This document shows, in pieces, positions 1-9,294 of a stretch of DNA of 64,000 nucleotides. The stretch comes from Rhyacophila brunnea (lineage: Eukaryota > Arthropoda > Insecta > Trichoptera > Rhyacophilidae): assembly GCA_022495005.1 (NCBI GenBank), contig JAGYXB010000157.1, positions 186,001-250,000 on the forward strand. Reading direction: 5' to 3'. Numbering within the stretch: position 1 is the first letter of the stretch; each line of letters starts with the position of its first letter. The notes below the pieces were generated by a model. That model saw nothing but the letters and a program-made list of their open reading frames with translations, ran no database searches and was not told where the DNA came from. The translations under genes were made by a program, and so were the position numbers.

Positions 1-861
1 GCAAACGAGCTACTTTTTACATCAAATTGATACGGCAATTGTGTCGCCGTCAATAGTTCCCCAAAATACGACAATTAATAGTAGTCTACGTTGCCGAAAC
101 TTTCCATCTATTGCCTTTGCTTTCTGGCAGCATGGTTGGTCGATATATCGAATATCGAACGCAATCGAAAATACGGCAATAATTTTTAGATAAATCTATT
201 TCATTCTCGCTCTACTCCATATTTTGCGTCTCTGTGTGACCTCACCCCTAGCAACAATGAAAACATTAGTGACAGCCGATTCAACAAAACATTGTTATAA
301 TTTTTCGCCGTCTCGCTATTAATATTATTATGGTGGTATTACTTATCGGCAATTCACACTATGTACAATGAATAAATGAACATACCACATAGTATTGAAG
401 CTTTTTAACGAGGTTTATTTACGTCTGGAGCTATGGACGTTGAAATCAAACTATATAATGATCCTAATATGAAAACGCCAACTATCAAAGCTACACAAAC
501 GTCAAATTTCACTAGACGTGAAATTTTTACATTCTTTTAAATTTTTTATTAAATAAATAATTATCAATAACTAATTCCTGGTTTATATAACTTATTGCTT
601 CACGTTTGTTTAAGTAGGCCCCGATCCAAATTCTTATTTTATTTTAGATTTGTTTATGTGATTATTTAGTTAGGACGAGATATGTTGCAGAAACTTCATT
701 GCCGGCCGATGTTGTCACGTGTATGCACAAAATACATCAACCTAACTTTCCCGACACTGATGACGGGCCATACATTGCCCAGCAACTGAGAAATAGTTAC
801 ACCATTTTTTTGGCAATTTTATCGACAATCTGCAATTTTTGATGCTCGTTTATGGGCCCCT
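1..861 (-). mobile_element. TIR DNA element E1, inverted partner of E2, cut by window edge
   Basis: This stretch is the reverse complement of 3277 to about 4160, at high but imperfect identity by eye. Homology stops sharply at 861, where it ends in GCTCGTTTATGGGCCCCT, the complement of the E2 left terminus. The first ten bases (gcaaacgagc) match the inner part of the same terminal repeat, so the element may begin only about eight bases before the window. No transposase reading frame survives and stop codons are frequent. I read it as a non-autonomous DNA transposon inserted in the opposite orientation to E2. The flanks just beyond 861 and just before 3277 are not homologous, which argues for two insertions rather than one long foldback element. 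Confidence 0.6.
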
Positions 862-1360
862 TTGGATACTACTAGATAATGTAGTTTATTCAACAATAGT
901 CTGCTTTCCAAGCTTAACCCTCTTATGTATGAATTTATTTATTATAGCACATCGCTTCATAAATACCCAACACATATAATTTATAAAGTATTGTCTTATA
1001 TGATATTTGATGTTATGTTTATGTTTAGCACGGCGCCTGAATAGTTGATTCAATAGCGGATGTTTTAACCGTAAATTGTTCAACCAATGTAGGTTAACAG
1101 TGCTCATATATATGTGCAAAACATGGATACAAATTAAGAGTAACGAAACGTCGCATGGAAAGGTACATGTTGGATAAAACACGAAAGGGCCACAATAGAA
1201 ACTAATGAATTAGGAGGCAGATGAGACTATGCGATATGATATGCGTCGCCAAGCATATGAAATGACAATAGACTGGACGTGTCGCTTGGATAGTAGATAC
1301 TAGATAGTAGCGCGGAATAAATTAATGCCGTCACTAAACGACCACAAGGACGTCCTCATA
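862..1360. other. AT-rich spacer, no gene seen
   Basis: This is the spacer after E1. The longest open frame, about 98 codons on the minus strand at 886-1182, has AT-rich low-complexity composition and no recognisable domain. Nothing else here could be supported. Confidence 0.5.
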
Positions 1361-1470
1361 GCCTGCCCTTTCATCCGGGAGCTCTGAGTTTGATCCCTGG
1401 TGAGGTTACAATATATTTATGTGATTTTTTTATTTATATTACTAACTACACTACTGTTTCACTACATTAC
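1361..1470 (+). repeat. Short dispersed repeat S3, copy 1 (possible SINE)
   Basis: The sequence around gagtttgatccctggtga resembles a degenerate pol III B box. It is followed by a body (gaggttacaatatatttatg, then T-rich) that recurs at 57285-57390 as gatgtcacaatacatttatg. Two related copies with a B-box-like start suggest an old tRNA-derived SINE. No clear A box or target duplication was found. Confidence 0.4.
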
Positions 1471-1539
1471 TATCATTGGTCCTTATGGCCTCTTATACTT
1501 TTAATGTATTAATTGAAATCAGCTAGATAGGTGAAAGTC

Positions 1540-1670
1540 ATAAAGTTTGGTGGATATACGTGGTAGCAAAATAACTAAGGACCAAAAAGAGTGAAAAGAG
1601 CTATGGGTAAAAGTCTTCATCTAACTGTAGATTGACCTTGCCTGATGATGGATGATAATGATTACTAAGC
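1540..1670 (+). mobile_element. LINE 3' tail fragment
   Basis: The plus strand carries a degenerate version of the common arthropod LINE 3' end. A stretch reading roughly A-K-D-Q-K-E-stop-K (the D-R-x-x-W-K tail motif) at about 1576-1600 is followed by a decayed copy of the cccagcagtggac-type motif and a gatgatggatgataatgatt tail. The same motif occurs inverted at 21478-21568. It is a truncated remnant with no coding capacity. Confidence 0.45.
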
Positions 1671-2699
1671 ACCCATATGTTAGTAGTAGATACAAAAGCT
1701 GCGGTGAAGTGAAATTTAAATATATGAATGAAATATTTCAATGGTAGCTTCTACTTATCCTCAAAGCATGAAGTGTTACACTATTATGGTCTACCTTTAC
1801 AGAATATAGCAATAATTTTATACTACGTAGAAAATTTTCGAGTAAATAAAAAAGTGATTATCTTTTCAGCAATTTTCATTATTAACTTTTATTTTTCAAG
1901 GTTCCTGCATTTTCTTGGGCGTGAATTTCACGCAAAATTTTCCATACTTCACACAGTGCGGGGTAATTGAAATTTACATAGGAAAGATATCCTTCTTACA
2001 GGGTGGCGGAAAATGAGAGTAGCTGAGAAAGCTCCTTGCGCCCCACCGACTGGGTAAGCTTTTAGTGTGAAAGCATTTCATACTTCTTACATACGCGTAA
2101 GTGCTGAAATATTAAGACGAAACGAACGATTTACATATCCAAGAAGAATATTTCATCACTGAAGGGAAGTTCGCCAAAGCCTACATATGACCACCACCAT
2201 CAGAGCAGTTAAGCATAACCACTTTCATACTTTACGAAAAAAACTGTAACTTTGGCTTCACAATCTAAAAACTTCCACCAAAATTGTTTTTCATATATTT
2301 TAACAATATCACATGCGTTAATGCTGGGAATAATTTTGAGAGAAAAATATTTAAATATTATTTTGAATATTTGCTATATTTATAATTAACTTGTTCGTAT
2401 TCAACGGAATATGAAATCGTCAGATCGAGATAATTTGTAGTAACAAGGTATAAAAATATTTCTGATAACATTAAACGAAGCCTATGATATGTTACTACCT
2501 AGTTGTCAATTATTTATTGTGGTAATATTTATTCGAGACAAAACAGGAGGTATGTTAGTGTTTTCATAGTATGTATATGTTTGATATAATTTTATTTCAT
2601 CACTGGAATATATTATTAAAATGGATAATAATTTATTTGAATTTTTGTAAATGTAGGTATAAACGGCAAGTAGGTGTTATTTTGCTAAAATGCATATTT
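1671..2699. other. Non-coding spacer, nothing recognised
   Basis: This AT-rich stretch has one 80-codon open frame (1728-1970, plus) of low-complexity composition and no domain. A slightly GC-richer patch at 2000-2060 matches nothing else I found in the window. Confidence 0.4.
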
Positions 2700-2908
2700 A
2701 ACTAAAACATTCAAAAATCTGGAAAGCAAACAAAAATCAGGTCATCCTCGTCCAAATTTGAGGGATATTGTCGGGTTGGATTAAAGAGCTTCGGTGTTCT
2801 AAGCTGGAAGAGATTAAAATTGGGCAGACCAAAATGAAAGCTAATTGTGGAGAAATCCAAGACACACTTAGAGTTGTATCGTCTGAGAGAAGAAGAAGAA
2901 GAAGAATT
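2700..2908 (+). mobile_element. Possible LINE 3' end with (GAA)n tail
   Basis: A moderately complex stretch ends in an (agaaga)n run at 2888-2906. A (GAA)n tail is seen on the better-supported LINE-R copies in this window, at 54563 on the opposite strand. Protein similarity is too weak to assign a clade. It could equally be a simple repeat beside unique DNA. Confidence 0.25.
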
Positions 2909-3276
2909 AAATATGGACTAAGAAGAATACTATATTTTTACAATTAATATCGTTAATATTATCACCGTTCACCTTTCACATTTTAGATAAATCACATGCG
3001 ATAAAATGCAACTCATATAACACAGAATGTATCTCGAAAATATATATCTTGACAGGTAATGTACAATAATAGTATACATGAAATACGAGAATAATTTTTA
3101 AATTTATCATAGATATTATTATTATCTACTTGTTACGTAACGCGCTTTGAGAAATATTACATTTGCGTGTCGCTTAGCATATTATAAAATGAGATATATA
3201 CCTAGATTATAAAATTATTATATTTATAAATATTTGCACTGTGCTATAAATAGTTGGATAATATTGTAAAGCATAA

Positions 3277-4480
3277 AGGGGCCCGTAAACGAGCATTAAT
3301 ATTTGCAAATTGCCGGTATAAATGCCAAAAAATGGTGTAACTATTGCCCAGTTGCTGGACAATGTATGACCCGTCATCAGTGTCGGGAAAGTGAGGCTGA
3401 TGTATTGTGTGCGTACATGTGACGTCAACGGCCGGCAATAAAGTTTCTTCACCATATAAAAAATAATCATATACCTAAATAAATTAATCCAAAATGAAAG
3501 AAACATTTGGATCGGGTCCTACTTTTAAACAAACGTGAAACAATAAGTAATATAAACCAGGAATTAGTTATTGATAATTATGTATTTAAAAACTTTAAAA
3601 GAATGTCAAAATTTGACGTTTAGTAAAATTTGACGTTTGTGCAGCTTTGTAGTTGGCCTTTTCATATTAGGATCATTATAGTTTGGATTCGATGTTCCAT
3701 AGCTCCGGACGTAAATAAACCACACTAATAAGCTCCAATACCCTGTCGTTTGTCCATTTATTCATTGTACGTAGTGTGAATTGACGATTAGTAATAACAC
3801 CATAATAATATTAATAACGACACGGTGAAAAATTATAACATTGTACCTATTGACAAATCGGCTGTCACAAATGTTTTTATTGTTGCTAGGGATGAGGTAA
3901 AACAGAGACGCACATATGGAGCAGAGCGAGAATGAAATAGATTTAACTATCAATTATTGCTGTATAAAAAGCTATACACTAATTAATGAATATATTTTCG
4001 ATTGAGTTCGATATTCGATATATCGACCAATCATGCTGCCAGAAAGCAAAGGCAATAGATGGAAAGTATCGGCAACGTAGACTACTATTTTCATATTTTG
4101 GGAAACTTTTAACAGCAACACAATTGCCGTATCAAATTGCCGTCAAAAGTTGCTCGTTTACGAGCTCCTTTACATATATCGACCAACCATGTTACCGGAA
4201 AGCATGGGCAATAGATGTAAAGTTTCGGCAACGTAGACTACTATTTTCATATTTTGGAGAACTTTTAACAGCAACACAATTGCCGTATCAAATTGCTGTC
4301 AAAAGTTGCTCGTTTACGAGCTCCTTTACATATATCGACCAACCATGTTGCCGGAGAGCATGGGCAATAGATGTAAAGTTTCGGCAACGTAGACTACTAT
4401 TGTCGAGTTTTGGGGAGCTATTAACGGCGACACAATTGCCTATCAAATTGCCGTAAAAAGTGGCTCGTTTACGAGCCCCT
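3277..4480 (+). mobile_element. Complete non-autonomous TIR element E2 with TAA target duplication
   Basis: The element begins AGGGGCCCGTAAACGAGC (3277-3294) and ends GCTCGTTTACGAGCCCCT (4463-4480), an 18-bp terminal inverted repeat with one mismatch. TAA lies directly outside each end (3274-3276 and 4481-4483). A 3-bp TWA target duplication with G-rich termini is the habit of the PIF/Harbinger superfamily, so that is my tentative placement. It is 1204 bp and has no transposase. The open frames inside it, including the longest of the window, come from the tandem array at its right end. Most of its length is repeated inverted in E1. Confidence 0.65.
4021..4476 (+). repeat. Three tandem ~156-bp units ending in the TIR palindrome
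   Basis: The start of the repeated motif tatcgaccaa is found at 4021, 4177 and 4333, giving a period of 156 bp. Each unit ends with the 14-bp palindrome GCTCGTTTACGAGC, at 4152, 4308 and 4463. The palindrome is the inner part of the element's terminal repeat, so the right terminus of E2 has been multiplied. Because 156 is divisible by three, the repeats keep one frame open for 156 codons (3986-4456). That protein is three copies of one 52-residue block and should not be annotated as a gene. Confidence 0.8.
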
Positions 4481-4488
4481 TAACGTAT

Positions 4489-4945
4489 ACAAATTCTAAT
4501 GGATTTTAGTTTTGTACTATTCCAATTGAATCGGTTTTTGCGACCCGGGTTTTCTTACTTTTTAAAGACTGACCTTATTGATATGTCTCATTAGTTAAAT
4601 CCATTACATTCATAGTACGTTGCCATTGTTTTCCAGTATTGGCAATTTTACACCTCTTGAATGTTAGTAGCAATAGTAGGTAGTAATTGAATATTATCTT
4701 ATGATCTATTATTAAAGTTTTGATGATGTATACGCCTATTGATTGTATTATTAATGATAGGAGATTTTTTACAAACATTTCAACTATTCATGATTTGTTT
4801 GTTATTTGTATATTATTTTTTATTGTGATCCTTGACTTGTTAGGTAGGTGATAAAGTTTTTACATACTTTATTGTATTCATTTATTACATAATTTAGAAT
4901 TAACTGAAATCATTGTAAGTGTGTATTTACCCTTTGGTGAGTGCA
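4489..4945 (-). mobile_element. MITE family D, copy 1
   Basis: The left edge has attctaatggatttt, then a stretch ending gcgacccgggttttctt, which is the characteristic family-D inverted terminal module. At 4830-4945 the middle region matches the interior of the copies at 32.6 and 37.1 kb, read on the minus strand (aggtaggtgataaagttttt, then gtgtatttaccctttggtga). The far terminal module is missing where a tRNA-like SINE begins at about 4946. No coding capacity. Confidence 0.6.
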
Positions 4946-5050
4946 GTGAGTTAATTGGAAAAGCATACTGGCGCGAATCCAGCAGATACAGGTTCAAGTC
5001 CCGTCGACTATCGTATTTTTTTTTACAAAATGATTTTTTTAGTACGTTTA
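4946..5050 (+). repeat. tRNA-derived SINE S2, copy 1
   Basis: An A-box-like block (gagttaattggaaaagca) is followed about 40 bases later by a B box (ggttcaagtcccgtcga). A T-run and acaaaatgatttttttag come next, close to the sequence after the head in other S2 copies. Head plus shared AT-rich body indicates a SINE rather than a working tRNA gene, and no acceptor stem closes around it. Confidence 0.5.
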
Positions 5051-5237
5051 TATGCTGAGATGTTTTTAAATGATGTGTATTCAGTATATAAAATGTTATA
5101 TTCTGAAATCGTGTGTCTTATTAGTTGAATAAAAGAAATAGTTTATTAAAAATAACTATGACAATGTTGCATTTTATAGTGATATAATTTTCATTATTTT
5201 TTAATTATTAATCATTATTTTGAATCAATCCAAAGAT

Positions 5238-5440
5238 AGATGAAGGTCTCCCTTAGTGCCTTTTACTCTTCTCGGTCTTCAGTTCATCACTGCCATTTAC
5301 ATCCACCAACATTTACAATGTCCTCTATCCAACGGGTTTTAGGGCGTCCCTGTGGTCATTTAGTGCCTCTTGTGTACCACTCTATGACGGCATTTGTCCC
5401 TATTTTATGTTATTATAAATAATGGATAGTATTTAATATA
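5238..5440 (-). mobile_element. LINE C-terminal tail fragment
   Basis: The minus strand reads G-R-P-K-T-R-W-I-E-D-I, then after two stops D-R-E-E-stop-K. This is the classic end of arthropod endonuclease/reverse transcriptase proteins (G-R-P-x-x-R-W, then D-R-x-x-W-K). Only the last ~60 codons remain and stops break the frame. It is a dead 5'-truncated copy. The open frame on the opposite strand here is only the antisense shadow of this tail. Confidence 0.6.
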
Positions 5441-6249
5441 CAGCGTTCTCCATAATACCCCATCTACCTAGCGTAGGCGGAGAGTACTCAATACTCTAAA
5501 GATGTGACCGTGATTTTTAAAGCTTAGTCATCATATATCGTTATTATAATATTATATTGCATTTTGTGTAAGCCGGAATGCTCTACGTTTACTAGAAAAT
5601 AGTAAATTATTATTTAATCAAATCTATTATCCATAAAACAATGCTTTTGAGTAGTAACACAAAATGAAAATTTAATGTACATCGCATAACTTCTCTCTCG
5701 TAGTTGTATTACGGTTAAATAATATAGATTATGAGCATCGGAAGTGAATTCTTTTAATAGTATTCATTCTACGTAACATTGTTTGGCTGCATTTGGCGCT
5801 ATAAAATACAAAATGAAGTCTGAAATTAACACTTGAGATTGGTCTTTATTACCCGCGATATCATAAAAGGAAAAGCATCATTGCAAACGCGAATGTGTAT
5901 GAAAAAACTATTAAGCTCTCTGTCTAGACTCGTTTACTGCAACGAAAAAGACGTTTGCTGTTTTATAGTAAACGAAGAATCATTTTTAAACCATTTTCCT
6001 ACTGCAAAGTTCTCAACAAAGTATTTCATATGTAGGAAGAATCTGCATACCTATAATAGTTATTAACAGTAGTTTAACATAATAGCATGACATTTAAGAG
6101 TTGATGGATGAAATTTTGGATGCTGATTATTAATGAAGGAATACCCTGTATATTTAAAGGTTGAAAATTTTATGTTATGATCCAATTATCATGGTAAAAA
6201 TGAAAACTTTGTAAATAATATGTGGTGTTTTGGTGCTGGAATAGGGGTA
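5441..6249. other. AT-rich spacer, nothing recognised
   Basis: Short open frames such as the 77-codon one at 5833-6066 show no domain and no homologue elsewhere in the window. I see no RNA gene or repeat. Confidence 0.4.
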
Positions 6250-6781
6250 TTTTTACCACGTTTTTATTAGCTCGTATTCTTGTTTGTCCGGTGTAGATTT
6301 TTTCTTGTGCAGTACAAATATTTTTCTTGTTTGTCCAAGATTTTTAACTTACTTACTTAACTAACTTAACTATTTTACTAACCGACTAGCTAGACATTTG
6401 AAACTTTTAAAATATATCAGAATACGACGACAATGCATTCCTTTAATACTTTAGGCCATCTTTAAGCAGAATTGAATTGATTTTCAGTTAATTCTGTTTT
6501 GTATATTTCAGAAAAAAATCGTTAAAAGTAATATTTACTACTCACTAATATTAGTTGCTAAGTGGGTCCTAGCAATTAAATTATTAATATATACGTGCGT
6601 TACTATGGATCTCAATATAAAATGTCAAAATGACATTTTTGTATTCTATAATATTTATTCAGTATTTCTATCAAGTACAATAAAAAGTTTTTATTAATAC
6701 ATAGAATTGTCAAGTTTATATGATTTAACAGAAAATTTTAAAACGTAGTATATAAAAAGTTCTTTTTATCTTGTAATTATT
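6250..6781 (+). repeat. Dispersed repeat X, copy 1
   Basis: Starts ttttaccacgtttttattag and ends agttctttttatcttgtaat. Shared landmarks across the four copies are gacatttgaaacttttagaa, ccatctttaagcagaattga, gttgctaagngggtcctagc and gcgttactatgga. No protein is encoded and I saw no convincing terminal inverted repeat, so the class (MITE, SINE-like or other) stays open. Other copies are at 15796-16268 (+), 17664-18163 (-) and 55838-56550 (+). Confidence 0.65.
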
Positions 6782-7007
6782 TTATATAATTTTAACTATA
6801 ATAACAAAAATCATAGTTGAAAAAATGCAAAATTTATTGAGGAGCCATTTAACACCATCGAAGGATAATTAATTTTTCTCTAATTACCATTTGATTTCAT
6901 TGATTTTTATTGTTGACAGACTTTTTATTGTGCTATTCAAAAGTTACTTTGATAATTTGCAATTGTAAGTCTATGAAATACCAAGATGGTGACCAAAAAA
7001 TCGTAAA

Positions 7008-7080
7008 TCTAGCCCAGAACTCTCGGGTGGAAAGCCAGCACCTTACTCACTTCACCACGAGAGCCGCCCGGTGCATAGTA
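7008..7080 (-). repeat. tRNA-like sequence, degenerate
   Basis: The minus strand reads ggctctcgtggtgaagtgag followed by taaggtgctggctttccacc and a weak B-box-like gagagttctgggc. It resembles a tRNA head with an A box, but the B box is poor and no cloverleaf closes. It may be an old single-copy SINE head. Low confidence. Confidence 0.25.
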
Positions 7081-7835
7081 TTGAGAGGTAATAAACCGGA
7101 GGTTGTTGAGTGGATTTAGGTGAAAGCGTTTACTTAAATAGTACAATCAATACATTATCATGTGTGAAGTTAATCGAGCAAAGTAACGCTCGGTGTGGTC
7201 TGCTCGGTCCGAGGCGTTCTGATAATGAGTGCCATCGTTCGAGGCGTGTTGGTAAAGTGACATGCAAAAATTGGGCAATTCGCCGATTATCGCATTGTTA
7301 TCATCACAAAGTATTTGCTGACATGGTCTGGGGTTGTTGACCCCACATTTATTTTTAAATAATATATTTGAAGACTTTAGGCTGGGACCAACTTTAATTA
7401 TAAGGATCGTAAGTGTCCGATTGTAACGTTTGCCATTTGACAATATTAAAAGTAAATATATATTTATTTAAATACCACCACGGTAAATAACATTTTACCA
7501 AAATAAATTGCAAGTGTTTTCAGACAAATATGCGAAGATGCGATTATTCCCGTTCGCAGGAAGTAGGCGGAGCTTACGTATTTATTGTCTATGGATTCTA
7601 TCGATGACTTAAGTTAGATTGTGATTTGTCTTGCATTGTTGCCTCTCCTACTATTTCTTATCTTCTGCCTGAAAAAATAGAATTATCTATGGGTAATGCG
7701 GTACGTTTATTTAAAAATTGTGATATTTTTCAGTCTTTAAGGAAGGAATTTGGATACAGTATGTATGTATGTCTTTCTTCCATGAGAGCTTTCATATACC
7801 CAAACAGGTATGGAGAAGTAAAAGCGGTACAGTTC

Positions 7836-7903
7836 GGTTACGAGGAATACAGCGGAAAACACATTTTGAAAATACCCGATATAGTATATACTGGATTATA
7901 TGT
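7836..7903 (+). repeat. Short repeated module, copy 1
   Basis: Contains cagcggaaaacacatttt and gaaaatacccgatat, then actggattat. The same module is inverted at 8336-8397 and occurs in diverged form at 44018-44070. Both frames that read through it show the same short peptide because the DNA is nearly identical, so it is not evidence for a protein. Confidence 0.5.
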
Positions 7904-7904
7904 T

Positions 7905-7957
7905 AGATTAACCTAACCTAACCAAACCTAACCTAACCTAAACTAACCCAAACTAAC
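7905..7957. repeat. Interstitial telomere-like (CCTAA)n array
   Basis: About ten degenerate units of CCTAA/ACCTA follow module copy 1 (ttaacctaacctaaccaaac and onward). TTAGG/CCTAA is the ancestral insect telomeric repeat. A shorter ggttaggttagg in the opposite orientation lies beside a diverged module copy at about 44074-44088. It could be an interstitial telomeric sequence or simple-repeat expansion. Confidence 0.6.
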
Positions 7958-8276
7958 AAATCGAGAGCTTAGTGTTAAACAACACTATCTACAAAAGTGC
8001 AACTTTACAGGAGAGCAAAAATCGTTATTTTAGATTCTTGTAACTCAACAACGGAAATGTTTATTTAAAACCTACTGTTAATATTTTATAATTTATTGTG
8101 TATCGTACATTTATCTTGCTTATGATGATGTTACAATTTATAGGGATAGTTTTAAAAAAATATGACAACAATGGTAACTTATTTAGTTAGCGTTAAACTT
8201 TACTGACGATTTAATAAGAAATTAAAAAAGATTGACATAACGTTGTTTGACTATCATGTAGCCGTAAATGTAAAAT

Positions 8277-8317
8277 AACGTTATCTCAAAAAAAAAACAC
8301 TTTTTGTAGATAACGTT
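8277..8317. repeat. Short hairpin, 10-bp stem
   Basis: AACGTTATCT at 8277-8286 pairs perfectly with AGATAACGTT at 8308-8317 around an A- and T-rich loop. A near copy of the right arm with its flank (ataacgttgtttgac) sits at about 8237. Possibly part of a small inverted-repeat element with the module copies around it. Confidence 0.45.
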
Positions 8318-8335
8318 GTCTGACTTTAAGCACTC

Positions 8336-8397
8336 GAAATAATCCAGTATATCGGGTATTTTCAAAATGTGTTTTCCGCTGTATACCTCATAAACGA
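8336..8397 (-). repeat. Short repeated module, copy 2 (inverted)
   Basis: Reverse complement of the module at 7836-7903, lacking the few bases between cccgatat and actggattat. The two copies face each other about 430 bp apart and could form a long imperfect hairpin, with the telomere-like array inside it. Confidence 0.5.
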
Positions 8398-9032
8398 AAC
8401 CGTAAAAGCTTATGCAGATTTTGTTAGAATGCTGATGCAAATATTTTATAGTCAGACAAATAAAGTCATGCAGGAAATGTTTTAAAAGTATAACGACTGC
8501 AGGATACATTAATAATAATTATTAAATTAACTTTCTTCAGCAGTTCCGTAAACTTTTATTGCTTTTTTAGTGAAAAAAATAAATTCGCGAACAAACTGAT
8601 TGCCGGCAGAAACGGCGTCGTAAATAAATTTTAACAACCTGAAAGTTTTATCGACCCTCGCATTCAAAAGTCAACATGAAGCGATCCCTTAATTCACTCG
8701 GAGTATTTTTCATCTCGGAAATTTAATATTAAAAAGTTACACTTCCGTCCAAGCAAGTTTTGCTATGCTTCCATCATAAAAAATCAGTTATTCACGGTGC
8801 GTAGGGCGAGTTGTAAAAGAAGAGACCCCAACACACCCAAAGCAAAGATTGTAATATGGATACAATGGGTGTTCAACCGGTCAATCATGGAGCCATTTTC
8901 ACAAAATTTTGAACCAGAAGAATCTCTTCACAAAATAATATCATTATATTTGAAACAAATTGTGAAAAAAGAGCAAAAAGTATTAATTATTTTTATAGAA
9001 TAGATTATCATTTGGTAGTCACCACATAATAT

Positions 9033-9287
9033 CGTCTCTGTTCTGGTAGAACACACTAATTGGAGAATACTAGTTTTGAGTAATTTGACTTTGAAGTTGT
9101 TAAAATGTTTGAAATGGTCTATCATGTGAGTTTATTAAGTAATCGTAAAAAGAATGACTTTAAAATAAAGACTGTTTATTTATTAAGAAGGTTTCCAGAC
9201 GGTAAAGTTTGAAATACGGAACATTTTGGTATAACTAACTCAATGTGTATTTTTTTCGAATGAGTGTCTTCTGCCAGAACAGTGACA
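9033..9287 (+). mobile_element. MITE family Y, copy 1
   Basis: About 255 bp with inverted ends: left CGTCTCTGTTCTGGTAGAA, right TTCTGCCAGAACAGTGACA. A 7-bp repeat ATAATAT lies directly outside both ends (9026-9032 and 9288-9294), a plausible target duplication, although it is AT-only. The interior (tagttttgagtaatttgact, caaaatgttt-type stretches) is nearly identical in the copies at 23437 and 43516. No coding capacity. Confidence 0.7.
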
Positions 9288-9294
9288 ATAATAT

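Noticed and set aside
3207..3506. 99-codon minus-strand frame in E2
   Set aside because: It crosses the E2 boundary at 3277. The matching E1 sequence has a stop in the same reading, so it is a chance frame in a non-coding element.
1..4483. A single foldback element spanning 1-4480
   Set aside because: Homology between the arms stops exactly at the terminal sequences at 861 and 3277, and E2 has its own TAA flanks, so two separate insertions fit better.
7626..7916. Two frames (7626-7916 plus, 8222-8509 minus) sharing a short peptide
   Set aside because: They share it only because the inverted DNA module is nearly identical. Outside the module the proteins are unrelated.
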